From NCBI RefSeq assembly GCF_024585285.1, contig NZ_CP040755.1, positions 186,001 to 250,000 on the forward strand: a DNA stretch of 64,000 nt. The letters run 5' to 3'. A model generated the notes under the pieces. The model searched no databases. It saw only the letters and a list, made by a program, of their open reading frames with translations, and was not told the origin of the DNA. Every line of letters begins with the position of its first letter. Position 1 is the stretch's first letter. Origin of the DNA: Colwellia sp. M166 (lineage in GTDB: Bacteria; Pseudomonadota; Gammaproteobacteria; Enterobacterales; Alteromonadaceae). Below, in pieces: positions 9,205-19,972 of the stretch. Position numbers and translations under genes: made by a program.

Positions 9205-9242
9205 GATATAGCTAATAAATTCAGCCGTATTAATTTATAACA

Positions 9243-10529
9243 CTATCTATCACTTAATGGGATAAATTTACGGTCAATTTCACCAGTATATTTTTGACGA
9301 GGACGACCGATTTTTTGTCCTGCTTGACCCAGCATTTCATCCCAATGTGCAACCCAGCCAACAGTACGTGACATAGCGAAAATCACCGTGAACATATTGG
9401 TTGGAATGCCTATGGCTTTAAGGATAATTCCTGAATAGAAATCAACGTTAGGGTATAATTTTTTCTCAATGAAGTAAGGGTCTTCAAGTGCTACTTTTTC
9501 AAGCGCCATAGCAACATCAAGCAATGGATCTTGAATCCCCAATTCAGTTAATACTTCATGACAAGTTTCACGCATCACCGTGGCACGAGGATCAAAGTTT
9601 TTGTAGACACGATGTCCAAAGCCCATTAAACGGAACGGGTCTGACTTATCTTTTGCTTTCGCAACAAACTCATCAACACGGTCTAATGAGCCAATTTGTT
9701 CAAGCATAGTTAAACAAGCTTCGTTAGCGCCGCCATGTGCAGGGCCCCAAAGTGAAGCAACACCCGCTGCGATACAAGCATAAGGGTTAGCACCAGATGA
9801 ACCGGCTAAACGTACTGTTGACGTTGAAGCATTTTGTTCGTGGTCAGCATGTAGTGTAAAAATACGATCCATTGCACGAGCAACCGTCGGACTAACCACA
9901 TATTCTTCAGCAGGTACTGAGAATAACATGTGTAAAAAGTTCTCGGCGTAGCTCAAGTCATTACGTGGATAAACAAAAGGTTGACCGATACTGTACTTGT
10001 AAGCCATTGCTGCGATAGTTGGCATTTTCGCAATTAAACGATGCGCACTACGCATACGTTGATCAGGTGCGTGAATATCTAAATCGCTGTGATAAAATGA
10101 AGATAATGCGCCAACAACACCACATAACATCGCCATTGGATGTGCGTCAGGTAAAAAGCCATGGAAAAAATGTACTAATTTCTCATGAACCATAGTGTGG
10201 TTGGTAATAATATTAGTAAATTCATCATATTGTGTTTTAGTTGGTGCATCACCATTTAACAAAATATAACAAACTTCTAAGTAATCAGCTTGTTTAGCAA
10301 GGCTATCAATTGGATAACCGCGGTGTTGTAAAATACCTTTATCACCATCGATAAAAGTAATTTCAGATTCACATGAGGCGGTTGCTAAAAAACCTGGGTC
10401 ATAGGTGAAATAGCCTGCGCCGCCTAGTGTACGAATATCTATTACATCGTTACCGGCAGTGCCTTTAAGAATTGGCAAGTCTGCAACTACATTACCGTCG
10501 ATACTAAGAGAGGCTTTTGAGTCAGCCAT
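9243..10529 (-). CDS. gltA: Citrate synthase (type II)
   Basis: Catalyses condensation of acetyl-CoA with oxaloacetate, the entry step of the TCA cycle. The ATG at 10529 is chosen because GGGGA lies 8 nt upstream; the in-frame ATG at 10544 precedes this site. The resulting 428 residues match the E. coli protein (427). Visible signatures include [17 protein letters not shown] near the N-terminus, the substrate-binding His segment ([20 protein letters not shown]), [27 protein letters not shown] and VDFYSGI near the C-terminus. The N-terminal extension typical of the NADH-sensitive hexameric Gram-negative enzymes is present (SLSIDGN...[15 protein letters not shown]). It is divergent from sdhCDAB. 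Confidence 0.97.
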   Translation of the reverse strand: MADSKASLSIDGNVVADLPILKGTAGNDVIDIRTLGGAGYFTYDPGFLATASCESEITFIDGDKGILQHRGYPIDSLAKQADYLEVCYILLNGDAPTKTQYDEFTNIITNHTMVHEKLVHFFHGFLPDAHPMAMLCGVVGALSSFYHSDLDIHAPDQRMRSAHRLIAKMPTIAAMAYKYSIGQPFVYPRNDLSYAENFLHMLFSVPAEEYVVSPTVARAMDRIFTLHADHEQNASTSTVRLAGSSGANPYACIAAGVASLWGPAHGGANEACLTMLEQIGSLDRVDEFVAKAKDKSDPFRLMGFGHRVYKNFDPRATVMRETCHEVLTELGIQDPLLDVAMALEKVALEDPYFIEKKLYPNVDFYSGIILKAIGIPTNMFTVIFAMSRTVGWVAHWDEMLGQAGQKIGRPRQKYTGEIDRKFIPLSDR

Positions 10530-10948
10530 ATGTTTCGTCCCCATTAAAATTTATTTATCTTGAAAATATCTCTAAACTAAATGTTTAGTCAATTTTTGTG
10601 AATATTAAACTGCGTGTATTCTACTTCAGATCACCCCCTAAAAGTCAATTCGTTTGTTAACCTCTTAGACTAAAGTCAAATGTCAGGATCTATTTTAGTA
10701 AAGTATGGTTATTAATTAGTCGTAAGCCTTGAAAATTGGCTGCAACTTGTCAGTGAAGAAAATTGTAATTAATGATTTTCACCTATATAATCAAGCCGAT
10801 CTGAATTCTGTTTTTGCATTCGTATGTCATTTTCATATTGTAAGTGTAAAAATATAATTCACATCGGAGGGGGGTTATCTACCAGTATAATTTGGCTAGG
10901 TAACGTAAAAATAAGTTGAAGGCTCCAAGAGCTCCTTAGGCAACAATC
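10530..10948. promoter_or_regulatory. gltA-sdhC divergent control region
   Basis: About 420 bp of AT-rich DNA between divergent gltA and sdhC, with no credible gene. It must hold both promoters. A TATAAT at 10853-10858 with a weak TTTTCA 17 bp upstream is one candidate for the sdh-suc operon; another TATAAT is at 10886. Imperfect GTTAAT-rich tracts (around 10650 and 10770) could bind ArcA-like regulators, but no operator can be called with confidence. An unusual GGAGGGGGG run at 10866-10874 is followed by no nearby start codon. Confidence 0.5.
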
Positions 10949-11323
10949 GTGAAAAAACAACGTCCTGTAAACCTAGATTTGTCAACAATTAAAATGCATG
11001 CGGCAGCCAATGCCTCTATATTACACCGTGTATCAGGTGTCATCATGGTATTCGCTATTGGTATTTTATTGTGGACGCTTTCTTTATCTCTATCTTCTGT
11101 TGAAGGTTTCGCGCAAGTAGAGTCACTACTTAGCGGGTTATTCTTTAAAATTATTATCCTGGGTACACTTTCTGCACTTATTTATCATTTGCTTGGTGGT
11201 ATTCGCCACTTGTTTATGGATTTAGGTCATTTTGAAGAGCTCGCATCGGGTAATGCTACGGCAAAGCTAATTATTGCACTTTGGTTGGTGCTTACTGTAG
11301 TAGTAGGAGTTAGATTATGGTAA
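10949..11323 (+). CDS. sdhC: Succinate dehydrogenase cytochrome b556 subunit
   Basis: Membrane anchor subunit that, with SdhD, holds haem b and the ubiquinone site of complex II. The 124-residue protein starts at GTG 10949 (KKQRPVNLDLSTIKMHAAAN). It has the family signature (SILHRVSGVIM) and three membrane helices, with the haem-ligand His region in YHLLGGIRHLFMDLGHF. First gene of the sdhCDAB-sucABCD block; it overlaps sdhD by 7 bp, implying translational coupling. Confidence 0.95.
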   Translation: MKKQRPVNLDLSTIKMHAAANASILHRVSGVIMVFAIGILLWTLSLSLSSVEGFAQVESLLSGLFFKIIILGTLSALIYHLLGGIRHLFMDLGHFEELASGNATAKLIIALWLVLTVVVGVRLW

Positions 11324-11664
11324 ATAACGCAGCAACAGTAGGCCGTAGTGGCGTACATGACTTTATTCTTCTTCGTACCAGCGCAATAATTTTAGCACTG
11401 TATACCTTATTTCTGGTTGGTTTTTTCGTTATAACACCCGCTGTAACGTTTGAAATTTGGCAAGCATTTTTTGGTAATATTTGTACTAAGATATTCACCA
11501 TTTTAGCGCTAATCGCTTTACTAATTCATGCGTGGATTGGTGTATGGCAGGTGCTTTCGGATTACATCAAACCAGCATTATTACGTGGTGGTTTACAATT
11601 TTTCTTTTCTGTTTTGTTGCTCGTTTACTTTGCAACAGGCCTATTAACTGTGTGGGGTGTGTAA
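11317..11664 (+). CDS. sdhD: Succinate dehydrogenase membrane anchor subunit
   Basis: The 115-residue second anchor of complex II. It has three membrane helices and the expected motifs: VHDFILLRTSAIILALYTLF at the N-terminus and the haem/quinone-side segment LIHAWIGVWQVLSDYIKP. It overlaps the end of sdhC and its stop codon abuts the GTG start of sdhA, as in a tightly coupled operon. Confidence 0.94.
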   Translation: MVNNAATVGRSGVHDFILLRTSAIILALYTLFLVGFFVITPAVTFEIWQAFFGNICTKIFTILALIALLIHAWIGVWQVLSDYIKPALLRGGLQFFFSVLLLVYFATGLLTVWGV

Positions 11665-13431
11665 GTGAGCGTTCCTATTCGTGAATTCGACGCCATTGTC
11701 ATTGGCGCTGGTGGTGCAGGTATGCGCGCTGCCTTAGCAATATCGGAATCTGGCAAATCTTGTGCTTTGATTTCAAAAGTATTTCCTACTCGTTCTCATA
11801 CGGTTTCTGCACAAGGCGGCATCACTGTTGCTTTGGGTAATGCCCATGAAGATCACTGGGAACAACACATGTACGATACCGTGAAAGGCTCTGATTATAT
11901 CGGTGACCAAGACGCTATCGAATATATGTGTAAAACCGGTCCTGAATCAATTATCGAACTTGAGAAAATGGGTTTACCTTTCTCTCGTACCGAAGAAGGT
12001 AAAATTTACCAACGTCCATTTGGTGGTCAATCTAAAAACTTTGGTGGTGAGCAAGCTGCTCGTACCGCAGCTGCAGCTGACCGTACCGGTCATGCATTAT
12101 TGCACTGTTTATACCAACAGAACGTTAAAAACAAAACTAACGTTTATTCTGAGTGGTATGCTTTAGATTTAGTCAAAAACAGCGATGGCGCTGTTGTTGG
12201 TACTACCGCTATCTGTATTGAAACCGGTGAAGTTGTTTACTTTAAAGCCCGTGCAACTGTACTGGCTACCGGTGGTGCAGGTCGTATCTTCGCTTCAACG
12301 ACTAATGCTCACATCAATACTGGTGACGGTGTTGGTATGTCACTGCGTGCTGGCGTGCAAATGCAAGACATGGAAATGTGGCAGTTCCATCCGACAGGTA
12401 TCGCAGGTGCTGGTGTACTAGTGACGGAAGGTTGTCGTGGTGAAGGTGGTTACTTATTGAATAAAGATGGCGAACGTTTTATGGAACGTTATGCGCCAAA
12501 CGCTAAAGATCTAGCGGGTCGTGACGTTGTTGCTCGTTCAATGATGACTGAAATCCGTGAAGGTCGTGGTTGTGACGGTCCTTGGGGTCCACACATCAAG
12601 CTTAAACTTGATCATTTAGGTCGCGAAACTTTAGAGAAACGTTTACCAGGTGTTTGTGATTTATCGAAAACATTTGCTCATGTTGATCCAGCTGAAGAAC
12701 CTATTCCAGTTATCCCAACATGTCACTACCAAATGGGTGGTGTACCATGTAACGTTAACGGCCAAGCACTTAATATTGCTGCTGATGGCAAAGAAACGAT
12801 TGTTGAAGGTTTATTCGCTGTTGGTGAAATCGCTTGTGTATCAGTTCATGGTGCGAACCGCTTAGGTGGTAACTCACTGCTTGATTTAGTGGTATTTGGT
12901 CGTGCAGCCGGTAACTTCTTAGGAACTTATTTAAGCGATACGCAATCAGCAAAAGATGCATCAGAATCTGATCTTGAAGCTGCTTTAGCACGTACTAATC
13001 GTTGGGAGTCATCTTCTAAAGGTGAATCACCTACGCAAATCCGTAAAGATTTGCAACAGTGTATGCAACTTAACTTCTCGGTATTCCGTGAAGGTGAAGC
13101 AATGGCTCAAGGCATGAAAGAGTTAACGGAAATTCGTGAACGTCTTAAAGATGCTCATCTAGACGACAAGTCTAGCGAGTTCAATACACAGCGTATCGAG
13201 TGTTTAGAATTAGACAACTTGATGGAAACTGCTTTTTGTTCAGCTAAAGCTGCTAACTTCCGTACTGAATCTCGTGGTGCTCATGCCCGTCAAGATTTCA
13301 CGGAGCGTGATGATGAAAACTGGTTATGTCATTCTGTTTACACACCAGATAGCGAAGAAATGAGCAAGCGTACCGTTAATATGGCACCGGTTCACCGTGA
13401 AGCTTTCCCACCGAAAGCAAGAATTTACTAG
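11665..13431 (+). CDS. sdhA: Succinate dehydrogenase flavoprotein subunit
   Basis: Oxidises succinate to fumarate and passes electrons through covalent FAD to SdhB. The 588 residues equal the E. coli length. Seen: FAD-binding [10 protein letters not shown] at residue 14, the FAD-linking His in [12 protein letters not shown], substrate-site residues in [10 protein letters not shown] and HYQMGGVP, and the C-terminal [16 protein letters not shown]. The start is a GTG directly after the sdhD stop codon, so translation is coupled. Confidence 0.98.
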   Translation: MSVPIREFDAIVIGAGGAGMRAALAISESGKSCALISKVFPTRSHTVSAQGGITVALGNAHEDHWEQHMYDTVKGSDYIGDQDAIEYMCKTGPESIIELEKMGLPFSRTEEGKIYQRPFGGQSKNFGGEQAARTAAAADRTGHALLHCLYQQNVKNKTNVYSEWYALDLVKNSDGAVVGTTAICIETGEVVYFKARATVLATGGAGRIFASTTNAHINTGDGVGMSLRAGVQMQDMEMWQFHPTGIAGAGVLVTEGCRGEGGYLLNKDGERFMERYAPNAKDLAGRDVVARSMMTEIREGRGCDGPWGPHIKLKLDHLGRETLEKRLPGVCDLSKTFAHVDPAEEPIPVIPTCHYQMGGVPCNVNGQALNIAADGKETIVEGLFAVGEIACVSVHGANRLGGNSLLDLVVFGRAAGNFLGTYLSDTQSAKDASESDLEAALARTNRWESSSKGESPTQIRKDLQQCMQLNFSVFREGEAMAQGMKELTEIRERLKDAHLDDKSSEFNTQRIECLELDNLMETAFCSAKAANFRTESRGAHARQDFTERDDENWLCHSVYTPDSEEMSKRTVNMAPVHREAFPPKARIY

Positions 13432-13441
13432 GAGCGTTGTG

Positions 13442-14152
13442 ATGAAACAAGTTTTTTCTATTTACCGTTACAACCCTGATGTTGATAACAAACCTTACAT
13501 GAAAGATTATGAGCTGGAAGTTCCCGAAGGCTCAGACATGATGGTATTAGATGCGCTAATTTTGCTGAAAGAGCAAGATTCTAGCCTGTCATTTCGTCGT
13601 TCATGTCGTGAAGGTGTTTGTGGCTCTGACGGCTTGAACATGAATGGTAAAAATGGTTTGGCCTGTATAACGCCTTTATCTGCAATTCCAGCAAATAAAA
13701 TCGTCTTACGTCCATTACCAGGTTTGCCAGTAGTACGTGATTTAATTATTGATATGACACAGTTTTATAATCAATATGAAAAAATCAGACCTTACCTGAT
13801 CAATGATGGTAAAGAACAACCAGCACGTGAACATTTGCAATCTATCGAAGAACGTGAAAAATTAGATGGTCTGTATGAATGTATTTTATGTGCGTGTTGT
13901 TCAACATCTTGTCCTTCTTTTTGGTGGAACCCTGATAAATTTATTGGTCCTGCCGGCTTATTACATGCTTATCGTTTTCTTATTGATAGCCGTGATACAG
14001 CAACAGAAGAGCGTTTAGATGATTTACAGGATGCTTACAGCGTATTTCGTTGTCACGGCATCATGAACTGTGTTGACGTTTGTCCGAAAGGATTGAACCC
14101 AACAAAAGCCATTGGCCATATTAAGTCAATGTTGCTAACCAGAGCGGTTTAA
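13442..14152 (+). CDS. sdhB: Succinate dehydrogenase iron-sulfur subunit
   Basis: Carries electrons from SdhA to quinone through three Fe-S clusters. The ATG at 13442 is chosen because AGGAG (13430-13434) precedes it; the open frame extends further upstream into sdhA. This gives 236 residues (E. coli 238). All ligands are visible: [2Fe-2S] in CREGVCGSDG and GLAC, [4Fe-4S]/[3Fe-4S] in CILCACCSTSCPSFWW and CHGIMNCVDVCPKGLNP. A hairpin follows it before sucA. Confidence 0.97.
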   Translation: MKQVFSIYRYNPDVDNKPYMKDYELEVPEGSDMMVLDALILLKEQDSSLSFRRSCREGVCGSDGLNMNGKNGLACITPLSAIPANKIVLRPLPGLPVVRDLIIDMTQFYNQYEKIRPYLINDGKEQPAREHLQSIEEREKLDGLYECILCACCSTSCPSFWWNPDKFIGPAGLLHAYRFLIDSRDTATEERLDDLQDAYSVFRCHGIMNCVDVCPKGLNPTKAIGHIKSMLLTRAV

Positions 14153-14159
14153 CTAAAAC

Positions 14160-14201
14160 AGTAGAGTATATCGAGCACAACTGATGTACTCTGCTATTTT
14201 T
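14160..14201 (+). terminator. Hairpin with T run between sdhB and sucA
   Basis: GTAGAGTATATC (14161-14172) pairs with GATGTACTCTGC (14183-14194) with two G-T-type mismatches, followed by TATTTTTATT. It looks like an attenuator or terminator that could lower transcription of the suc genes relative to sdh. Confidence 0.6.
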
Positions 14202-14248
14202 ATTAGACAATTTGTTTTTATTGCTTTTATCCCATAAAGGAACAGGCA

Positions 14249-17053
14249 ATGCCCGAAGGTGATATGAAGGCTTGGATAGAGTCTTCCCATTTAAGTGGTG
14301 CGAACGCTGCTTATATTGAAGAATTATACGAATCTTATCTGGATAACTCGCAATCTGTCTCAGCAGAGTGGCGAGATATTTTCCAACAACTTCCTAAAAT
14401 TGAAGGTGCTGACGTTGAATATCGGCATTCTGAAATCCGTGACGAATATAAAGCGCTAGCCCAACAAACACAAAAAACCGTGGTTGTTTCAGGTGGTAGC
14501 GATGCTAAGCAAGTAAAAGTTTTACAGCTTATCAATGCTTTTCGTTTTCGCGGGCATCAAAATGCTAACCTTGACCCCTTAGGGTTATGGCAACGTGAAA
14601 AAGTACGTGACCTGCAATTATCTCATCATGAACTATCGGAAAATGATTTCGATCGTGAGTTTAAAATAGGTTCTTTGGCTATTGGCCAAGAAACAATGAA
14701 ACTTGGTGAGTTATATAAAGCGCTTAAAACTACTTATTGTGGTTCTATTGGTGCTGAATATATGCATATTACCTCGACTGATGAAAAACGTTGGTTACAA
14801 CAACGTCTTGAATCAGTACAGTCACAAGCCGTGCTTAGCGTTGAAGAGAAAGAAGAAATTTTCAAGGGCTTAGTTGCGGCTGATGGTCTTGAAAAGTATC
14901 TAGGAGCTAAATTTCCAGGTGCCAAACGTTTCTCGCTTGAAGGCGGTGATGCCCTAGTCCCAATGTTGAAGCAACTGATCACTCGTGCCGGTACGCAAGG
15001 CGCCAAAGAAGTGGTTATGGGTATGGCTCATCGTGGTCGCTTAAATGTGCTGGTTAACGTTATGGGCAAGAATCCATCAAAATTATTTGATGAGTTCGGT
15101 GGTAAACACGATGAAATATTATCTTCAGGTGACGTTAAATATCACCAAGGTTATTCATCTGACTTTGTCACGCCGGGCGGTAATGTGCATTTAGCCTTAG
15201 CGTTTAACCCATCGCATCTTGAGATTGTTAACCCTGTGGTTATCGGTAGTGTGCGTGCACGTTTAGACCGTCGAGATTGTAATGAGGGTGATTTAGTCTT
15301 ACCTATTACTATCCACGGTGACTCAGCGATTGCTGGTCAAGGTGTGGTACAAGAAACTTTTAACATGTCGCAAGCACGGGCGTTTAAAGTCGGCGGTACT
15401 ATTCGCATTGTGGTGAATAACCAAGTGGGTTTTACAACATCCAGCTCTGAGGATACCCGCAGTGGTGAATATTGTACTGAAGTCGCTAAAATGGTTTCAG
15501 CACCTATTCTTCATGTTAATGGTGACGATCCAGAAGCTGTGATCTTAGCAACACAAATTGCGCTTGATTACCGTAACGAATTTAAACGTGACGTGGTTAT
15601 TGATCTTGTTTGTTACCGACGTCATGGACATAACGAAGCTGATGAGCCTAGCGCGACACAGCCCCTTATGTATAAAAAAGTTAAAAAACATCCTACGCCT
15701 CGTCAACTTTACGCTGATCAATTGAATGCGGAAGGCTCTCTCACTAAAGCAAAAACTGATGAGTTAACCGCTTATTATCGTAAGTTGCTTGATGAAGGCC
15801 AATGTACCGTTGAGCAATGGCGTCCAATGACTGAGCATTCTGTTGACTGGTCACCTTATATTGGTCATAACTGGGATGATGATTACGAGAAAGAAATCTC
15901 ACTTGAAAAGCTGAAAGAATTAGCGGCAAAAGTCGCCCATATTCCAGCCGATCATGCCGTACATAATCGTGTAAAGAAAATTTACGATGATCGTGAAAAA
16001 ATGGCTAATGGTGAAAAACTACTTGATTGGGGCATGGCAGAAAACTTAGCTTATGCGTCAATTGTTGATTTAGGTAAACGTGTACGTATTACCGGTCAAG
16101 ATTCAGGTCGTGGTACCTTCTTCCATCGTCATGCAGTATTACATGCTCAAGATGACGGCAGCCGTTATTTACCTTTGCAAAATGTTCGCGAAGGTCAAGG
16201 CCCGTTTGATGTTCATGATTCCGTGTTATCTGAAGTATCCGTATTAGCATTTGAATATGGTTACACAACAGCTGAGCCGAGTGGTTTAACTATTTGGGAA
16301 GCACAATTTGGTGATTTTGCTAACTGTGCACAAGTAGTATTTGATCAATTTATCAGTTCGGGGGAGCAAAAGTGGGGCCGTTTATGTGGCTTGACTATGT
16401 TGTTACCTCATGGCTATGAAGGTCAAGGTCCAGAGCATTCATCAGCACGTTTAGAACGCTTTTTACAGCTTTGTGCTGATCACAACATGCAAGTTTGTGT
16501 ACCTTCGACACCTGCGCAAGTATTTAATATGCTGCGTCGTCAAGTCGTTCGTCCTATGCGTCGTCCATTGGTGGTTATGTCACCGAAATCATTATTACGT
16601 CACCCGTTAGCGGTTTCTTCGTTAGAAGAGCTATCAACGGGGGTCTTCCATAATGTTATTGGTGAAGTGGATGAGCTTGATGCCGATGGTGTTGAACGCG
16701 TGGTGTTCTGTAGTGGTAAAGTTTACTACGAATTACTTGATCAGCGTCGTAAGAATGAGCAAAGCAATGTTGCTATCATTCGTATCGAACAATTGTATCC
16801 ATTCCCAGAAGAAGAGCTAAAAGCTGAAATTGAAAAATATCAGCATGTTAAGCAATTCGTTTGGTGTCAGGAAGAACCGCAAAATCAGGGTGCTTGGTAC
16901 TGTTCACAGCATCACTTTAGAGCGGCAATCCCTGGCAATACGTATTTGACATATGCAGGTCGTAATGCTTCTGCAGCTCCTGCGGTAGGTTATATGTCGG
17001 TTCATGTTAAAGAACAACAGGCGCTAGTTCATGACGCGCTTAATGTAGAATAG
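14249..17053 (+). CDS. sucA: 2-oxoglutarate dehydrogenase E1 component
   Basis: Thiamine-diphosphate-dependent decarboxylase of the 2-oxoglutarate dehydrogenase complex. The 934 residues match E. coli SucA (933). The N-terminal segment that docks on E2 is clear (MKAWIESSHLSGANAAYIEE). Further signatures: MGMAHRGRLNVLVNVMGK, thiamine-site GDSAIAGQGVVQET, NNQVGFTT, CYRRHGHNEADEP, DSGRGTFFHRHAVLH and PHGYEGQGPEHSSARLERFL. The start has an AAGGA ribosome binding site at suitable spacing. Next gene is its E2 partner sucB. Confidence 0.98.
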   Translation: MPEGDMKAWIESSHLSGANAAYIEELYESYLDNSQSVSAEWRDIFQQLPKIEGADVEYRHSEIRDEYKALAQQTQKTVVVSGGSDAKQVKVLQLINAFRFRGHQNANLDPLGLWQREKVRDLQLSHHELSENDFDREFKIGSLAIGQETMKLGELYKALKTTYCGSIGAEYMHITSTDEKRWLQQRLESVQSQAVLSVEEKEEIFKGLVAADGLEKYLGAKFPGAKRFSLEGGDALVPMLKQLITRAGTQGAKEVVMGMAHRGRLNVLVNVMGKNPSKLFDEFGGKHDEILSSGDVKYHQGYSSDFVTPGGNVHLALAFNPSHLEIVNPVVIGSVRARLDRRDCNEGDLVLPITIHGDSAIAGQGVVQETFNMSQARAFKVGGTIRIVVNNQVGFTTSSSEDTRSGEYCTEVAKMVSAPILHVNGDDPEAVILATQIALDYRNEFKRDVVIDLVCYRRHGHNEADEPSATQPLMYKKVKKHPTPRQLYADQLNAEGSLTKAKTDELTAYYRKLLDEGQCTVEQWRPMTEHSVDWSPYIGHNWDDDYEKEISLEKLKELAAKVAHIPADHAVHNRVKKIYDDREKMANGEKLLDWGMAENLAYASIVDLGKRVRITGQDSGRGTFFHRHAVLHAQDDGSRYLPLQNVREGQGPFDVHDSVLSEVSVLAFEYGYTTAEPSGLTIWEAQFGDFANCAQVVFDQFISSGEQKWGRLCGLTMLLPHGYEGQGPEHSSARLERFLQLCADHNMQVCVPSTPAQVFNMLRRQVVRPMRRPLVVMSPKSLLRHPLAVSSLEELSTGVFHNVIGEVDELDADGVERVVFCSGKVYYELLDQRRKNEQSNVAIIRIEQLYPFPEEELKAEIEKYQHVKQFVWCQEEPQNQGAWYCSQHHFRAAIPGNTYLTYAGRNASAAPAVGYMSVHVKEQQALVHDALNVE

Positions 17054-17104
17054 ACCCTCTTTTTTATAAAGAGATTAATTAAGAGTGTGTAAGGAATATT
17101 ATAA

Positions 17105-18631
17105 ATGACAACCGAAATCAAGGTTCCCGTTTTACCTGAATCAGTTGCAGATGCAACAATAGCGACTTGGCATGTACAAGTAGGCGATAAAGTGTCTCGT
17201 GATCAAGTATTAGTAGATATTGAAACTGATAAAGTAGTGCTAGAAGTACAAGCATTATCTGATGGTGTGATGACTGAAATATCACAAGCTGAAGGTGCTA
17301 CGGTTTTAGGCGAGCAAGTTATTGCTATTCTTTCAGAAGGTGAGGGAGAAGCTCCTGCATCTGAAAGTAAAAGCGAAGATACTTCTGCAAAAAACAAAAG
17401 CGAAGATTCAGCTGCAGCAACTAAAGCTCCTGCTGATAAAGGCTCAGTAAAAGTGATTGATATTGTGGTACCGGTATTACCAGAGTCAGTTGCTGATGCA
17501 ACGGTAGCAACATGGCATGTTGCTGCAGGCGATACCGTTACTGTTGACCAAAACTTAGTTGATATTGAAACCGACAAAGTGGTTTTAGAAGTGGTAGCAC
17601 AAGCTGATGGTATAATTGGTAAAATAATTCACGCTGAAGGCGATACAGTATTAGGTGACCAAAAATTGGGTGAACTTAACGCTGGCGCATCAGCAAGCGC
17701 TGCCCCTGCTGCCTCAGCTGAAGAAGCGATTAGTTCAGATGAGCTAGCTAGCCCATCAGTACGACGTTTAATGACCGAAAAAGGCTTAACCGCAAATGAC
17801 GTTGTTGGTACTGGCAAAGGCGGTCGTATTTCTAAAGAAGACGTTGAAACTGCTTTGAACAAGCCAAAAGCAGCACCGGCAAAAGCCGCGGCGTCAGCGC
17901 CAGCAGCACAAGCTGCTGCCGCATTAGGTGAACGTACGCAAAAACGTGTTCCAATGACGCGTTTACGTAAAACTATCGCGACACGTTTGTTAGAGGCGAA
18001 AAACTCTACCGCCATGTTAACCACGTTTAACGAAGTTAACATGAAACCAATTATGGATCTTCGTGCGCAGTATAAAGACGTATTTGAGAAAACCCATGAT
18101 ACCCGTTTAGGTTTTATGTCTTTCTACGTAAAAGCGGTTACTGAAGCACTTAAACGCTACCCAGCGGTAAATGCATCAATTGACGGTGACGATATCGTTT
18201 ATCATAACTTTTTCGACATCTCAATTGCGGTATCTACACCACGTGGTTTAGTAACACCGGTATTACGTGATGCTGACCAACTTAGCATGGCGGGTATCGA
18301 AAACGGTATTCGTTCGTTAGCGATTAAAGGCCGTGACGGTAAATTGACCATGGACGAAATGCAAGGTGGTAACTTTACTATCACTAATGGCGGCGTTTTT
18401 GGTTCATTAATTTCAACACCTATTCTTAACTTGCCACAAGCAGCTATTTTGGGTATGCATAAAATCCAAGACCGCCCAATGGCTGTTGACGGAAAAGTTG
18501 AAATTTTACCTATGATGTACCTAGCACTTTCTTATGATCATCGTTTAATTGATGGTAAAGAATCAGTAGGTTTCTTAGTAACAATAAAAGAATTGTTAGA
18601 AGATCCAACACGCTTGTTACTTAACATTTAG
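17105..18631 (+). CDS. sucB: Dihydrolipoyllysine succinyltransferase (E2) with two lipoyl domains
   Basis: Core of the 2-oxoglutarate dehydrogenase complex; transfers succinyl groups to CoA. At 508 residues it is about 100 longer than E. coli SucB (405) because the lipoyl domain is doubled. The first is residues about 3-78 and the second about 119-195, each with a lipoyl-lysine motif [10 protein letters not shown] Ala/Ser/Lys-rich linker joins them. The peripheral-subunit-binding domain is at about 217-255 ([20 protein letters not shown]). The catalytic domain follows with the active-site DHRLIDG near the end. The duplicated copies are similar but not identical, so the duplication is not recent. 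Confidence 0.97.
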   Translation: MTTEIKVPVLPESVADATIATWHVQVGDKVSRDQVLVDIETDKVVLEVQALSDGVMTEISQAEGATVLGEQVIAILSEGEGEAPASESKSEDTSAKNKSEDSAAATKAPADKGSVKVIDIVVPVLPESVADATVATWHVAAGDTVTVDQNLVDIETDKVVLEVVAQADGIIGKIIHAEGDTVLGDQKLGELNAGASASAAPAASAEEAISSDELASPSVRRLMTEKGLTANDVVGTGKGGRISKEDVETALNKPKAAPAKAAASAPAAQAAAALGERTQKRVPMTRLRKTIATRLLEAKNSTAMLTTFNEVNMKPIMDLRAQYKDVFEKTHDTRLGFMSFYVKAVTEALKRYPAVNASIDGDDIVYHNFFDISIAVSTPRGLVTPVLRDADQLSMAGIENGIRSLAIKGRDGKLTMDEMQGGNFTITNGGVFGSLISTPILNLPQAAILGMHKIQDRPMAVDGKVEILPMMYLALSYDHRLIDGKESVGFLVTIKELLEDPTRLLLNI

Positions 18632-18688
18632 TTAAACATTTACTCAGCATGTTATTAAAATCTTTTGTTCGATGTAGACTATAGTATT

Positions 18689-18720
18689 AAGCTCTAAGGA
18701 CTAGGTTCTTTAGAGCTTTT
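18689..18720 (+). terminator. Hairpin terminator between sucB and sucC
   Basis: AAGCTCTAAGGA pairs with TTCTTTAGAGCTT over an 8-bp perfect core (GCTCTAA/TTAGAGC) and ends in TTTT. It lies in the 174-bp gap before sucC, suggesting that sucCD are partly uncoupled from sucAB or have their own promoter. Confidence 0.7.
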
Positions 18721-18805
18721 GTACTATAATCGATCGACTTTTTTCGATGGTAATAATTTTTATGATGATTGCCATCTTCATCTACAGATAAATGGATAAA
18801 ACACC

Positions 18806-19972
18806 ATGAATTTGCATGAATATCAAGCGAAACAATTATTCGCTGAATATGGTTTACCAGTTTCTGAAGGTTTCGCTTGCGATACTCCTCAGGAAGCGGC
18901 AGAAGCAGCTGATAAAATCGGCGGCAATATGTGGGTTGTTAAAACTCAAGTACACGCGGGTGGCCGTGGTAAAGCTGGCGGTGTTAAGCTAGTTAAAACT
19001 AAACAAGAAATCAAAGATTTCGCTCAAAACTGGTTAGGTAAAAACTTAGTTACTTACCAAACTGACGAAAATGGTCAGCCAGTAGCTAAAATCTTAGTAG
19101 AAAGCTGTACAGATATTGCTAACGAATTATACCTTGGTGCTGTTGTAGACCGTGCAAGTCGTAAAGTAGTATTCATGGCGTCTACTGAAGGCGGTGTTGA
19201 CATCGAGAAGATTGCTGAAGAAACTCCTGAGTTAATTCACCAAGCTGAAATCGATCCATTGGTTGGCGCTCAACCTTACCAAGCACGTGAATTAGGCTTC
19301 AAGTTAGGTTTAAACCCAACGCAAATGAAGCAATTTGTTAAGATCTTTTTAGGTCTTGCAAAAATGTTTGAAGATTTCGATTTCGCTTTATTAGAAATCA
19401 ATCCGTTAGTAATCACTGACGAAGGTAATCTTCACTGTTTAGATGGCAAAATTGGTATCGATGGTAATGCTTTATACCGTCAACCTAAAATGCGCGCATT
19501 TCACGATCCATCTCAAGAAGATGAGCGTGAAGCACATGCAGCAAGATATGAATTAAACTACGTAGCTTTAGACGGCAATGTAGGTTGTATGGTTAACGGT
19601 GCTGGCCTTGCAATGGGCACAATGGATATCGTTAACTTACACGGCGGCAAGCCAGCTAACTTCCTTGATGTTGGCGGCGGGGCGACTAAAGAACGTGTTT
19701 CTGAAGCATTCAAAATCATTCTTTCTGACGACAACGTTAAAGCTGTTTTAGTTAACATCTTTGGTGGCATCGTTCGTTGTGACATGATTGCTGAAGGTAT
19801 TATTGGCGCGGTTAAAGAAGTAGGCGTTAAAGTACCAGTGGTAGTACGTTTAGAAGGTACTAATGCTGAATTAGGTCGTGAAGTTCTTAAAAACTCTGGC
19901 TTAGATATCATTGCTGCTGAGTCATTAACTGATGCAGCGACTAAAGTTGTAGCAGCTGCGGAGGGCAAATAA
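18806..19972 (+). CDS. sucC: Succinyl-CoA synthetase beta subunit
   Basis: With SucD converts succinyl-CoA to succinate with ATP or GTP formation. The 388 residues equal E. coli SucC. Signatures: [22 protein letters not shown]-grasp segment [37 protein letters not shown] and [15 protein letters not shown] 174-bp gap with a hairpin separates it from sucB. Its stop codon overlaps the sucD start by one base. Confidence 0.98.
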   Translation: MNLHEYQAKQLFAEYGLPVSEGFACDTPQEAAEAADKIGGNMWVVKTQVHAGGRGKAGGVKLVKTKQEIKDFAQNWLGKNLVTYQTDENGQPVAKILVESCTDIANELYLGAVVDRASRKVVFMASTEGGVDIEKIAEETPELIHQAEIDPLVGAQPYQARELGFKLGLNPTQMKQFVKIFLGLAKMFEDFDFALLEINPLVITDEGNLHCLDGKIGIDGNALYRQPKMRAFHDPSQEDEREAHAARYELNYVALDGNVGCMVNGAGLAMGTMDIVNLHGGKPANFLDVGGGATKERVSEAFKIILSDDNVKAVLVNIFGGIVRCDMIAEGIIGAVKEVGVKVPVVVRLEGTNAELGREVLKNSGLDIIAAESLTDAATKVVAAAEGK

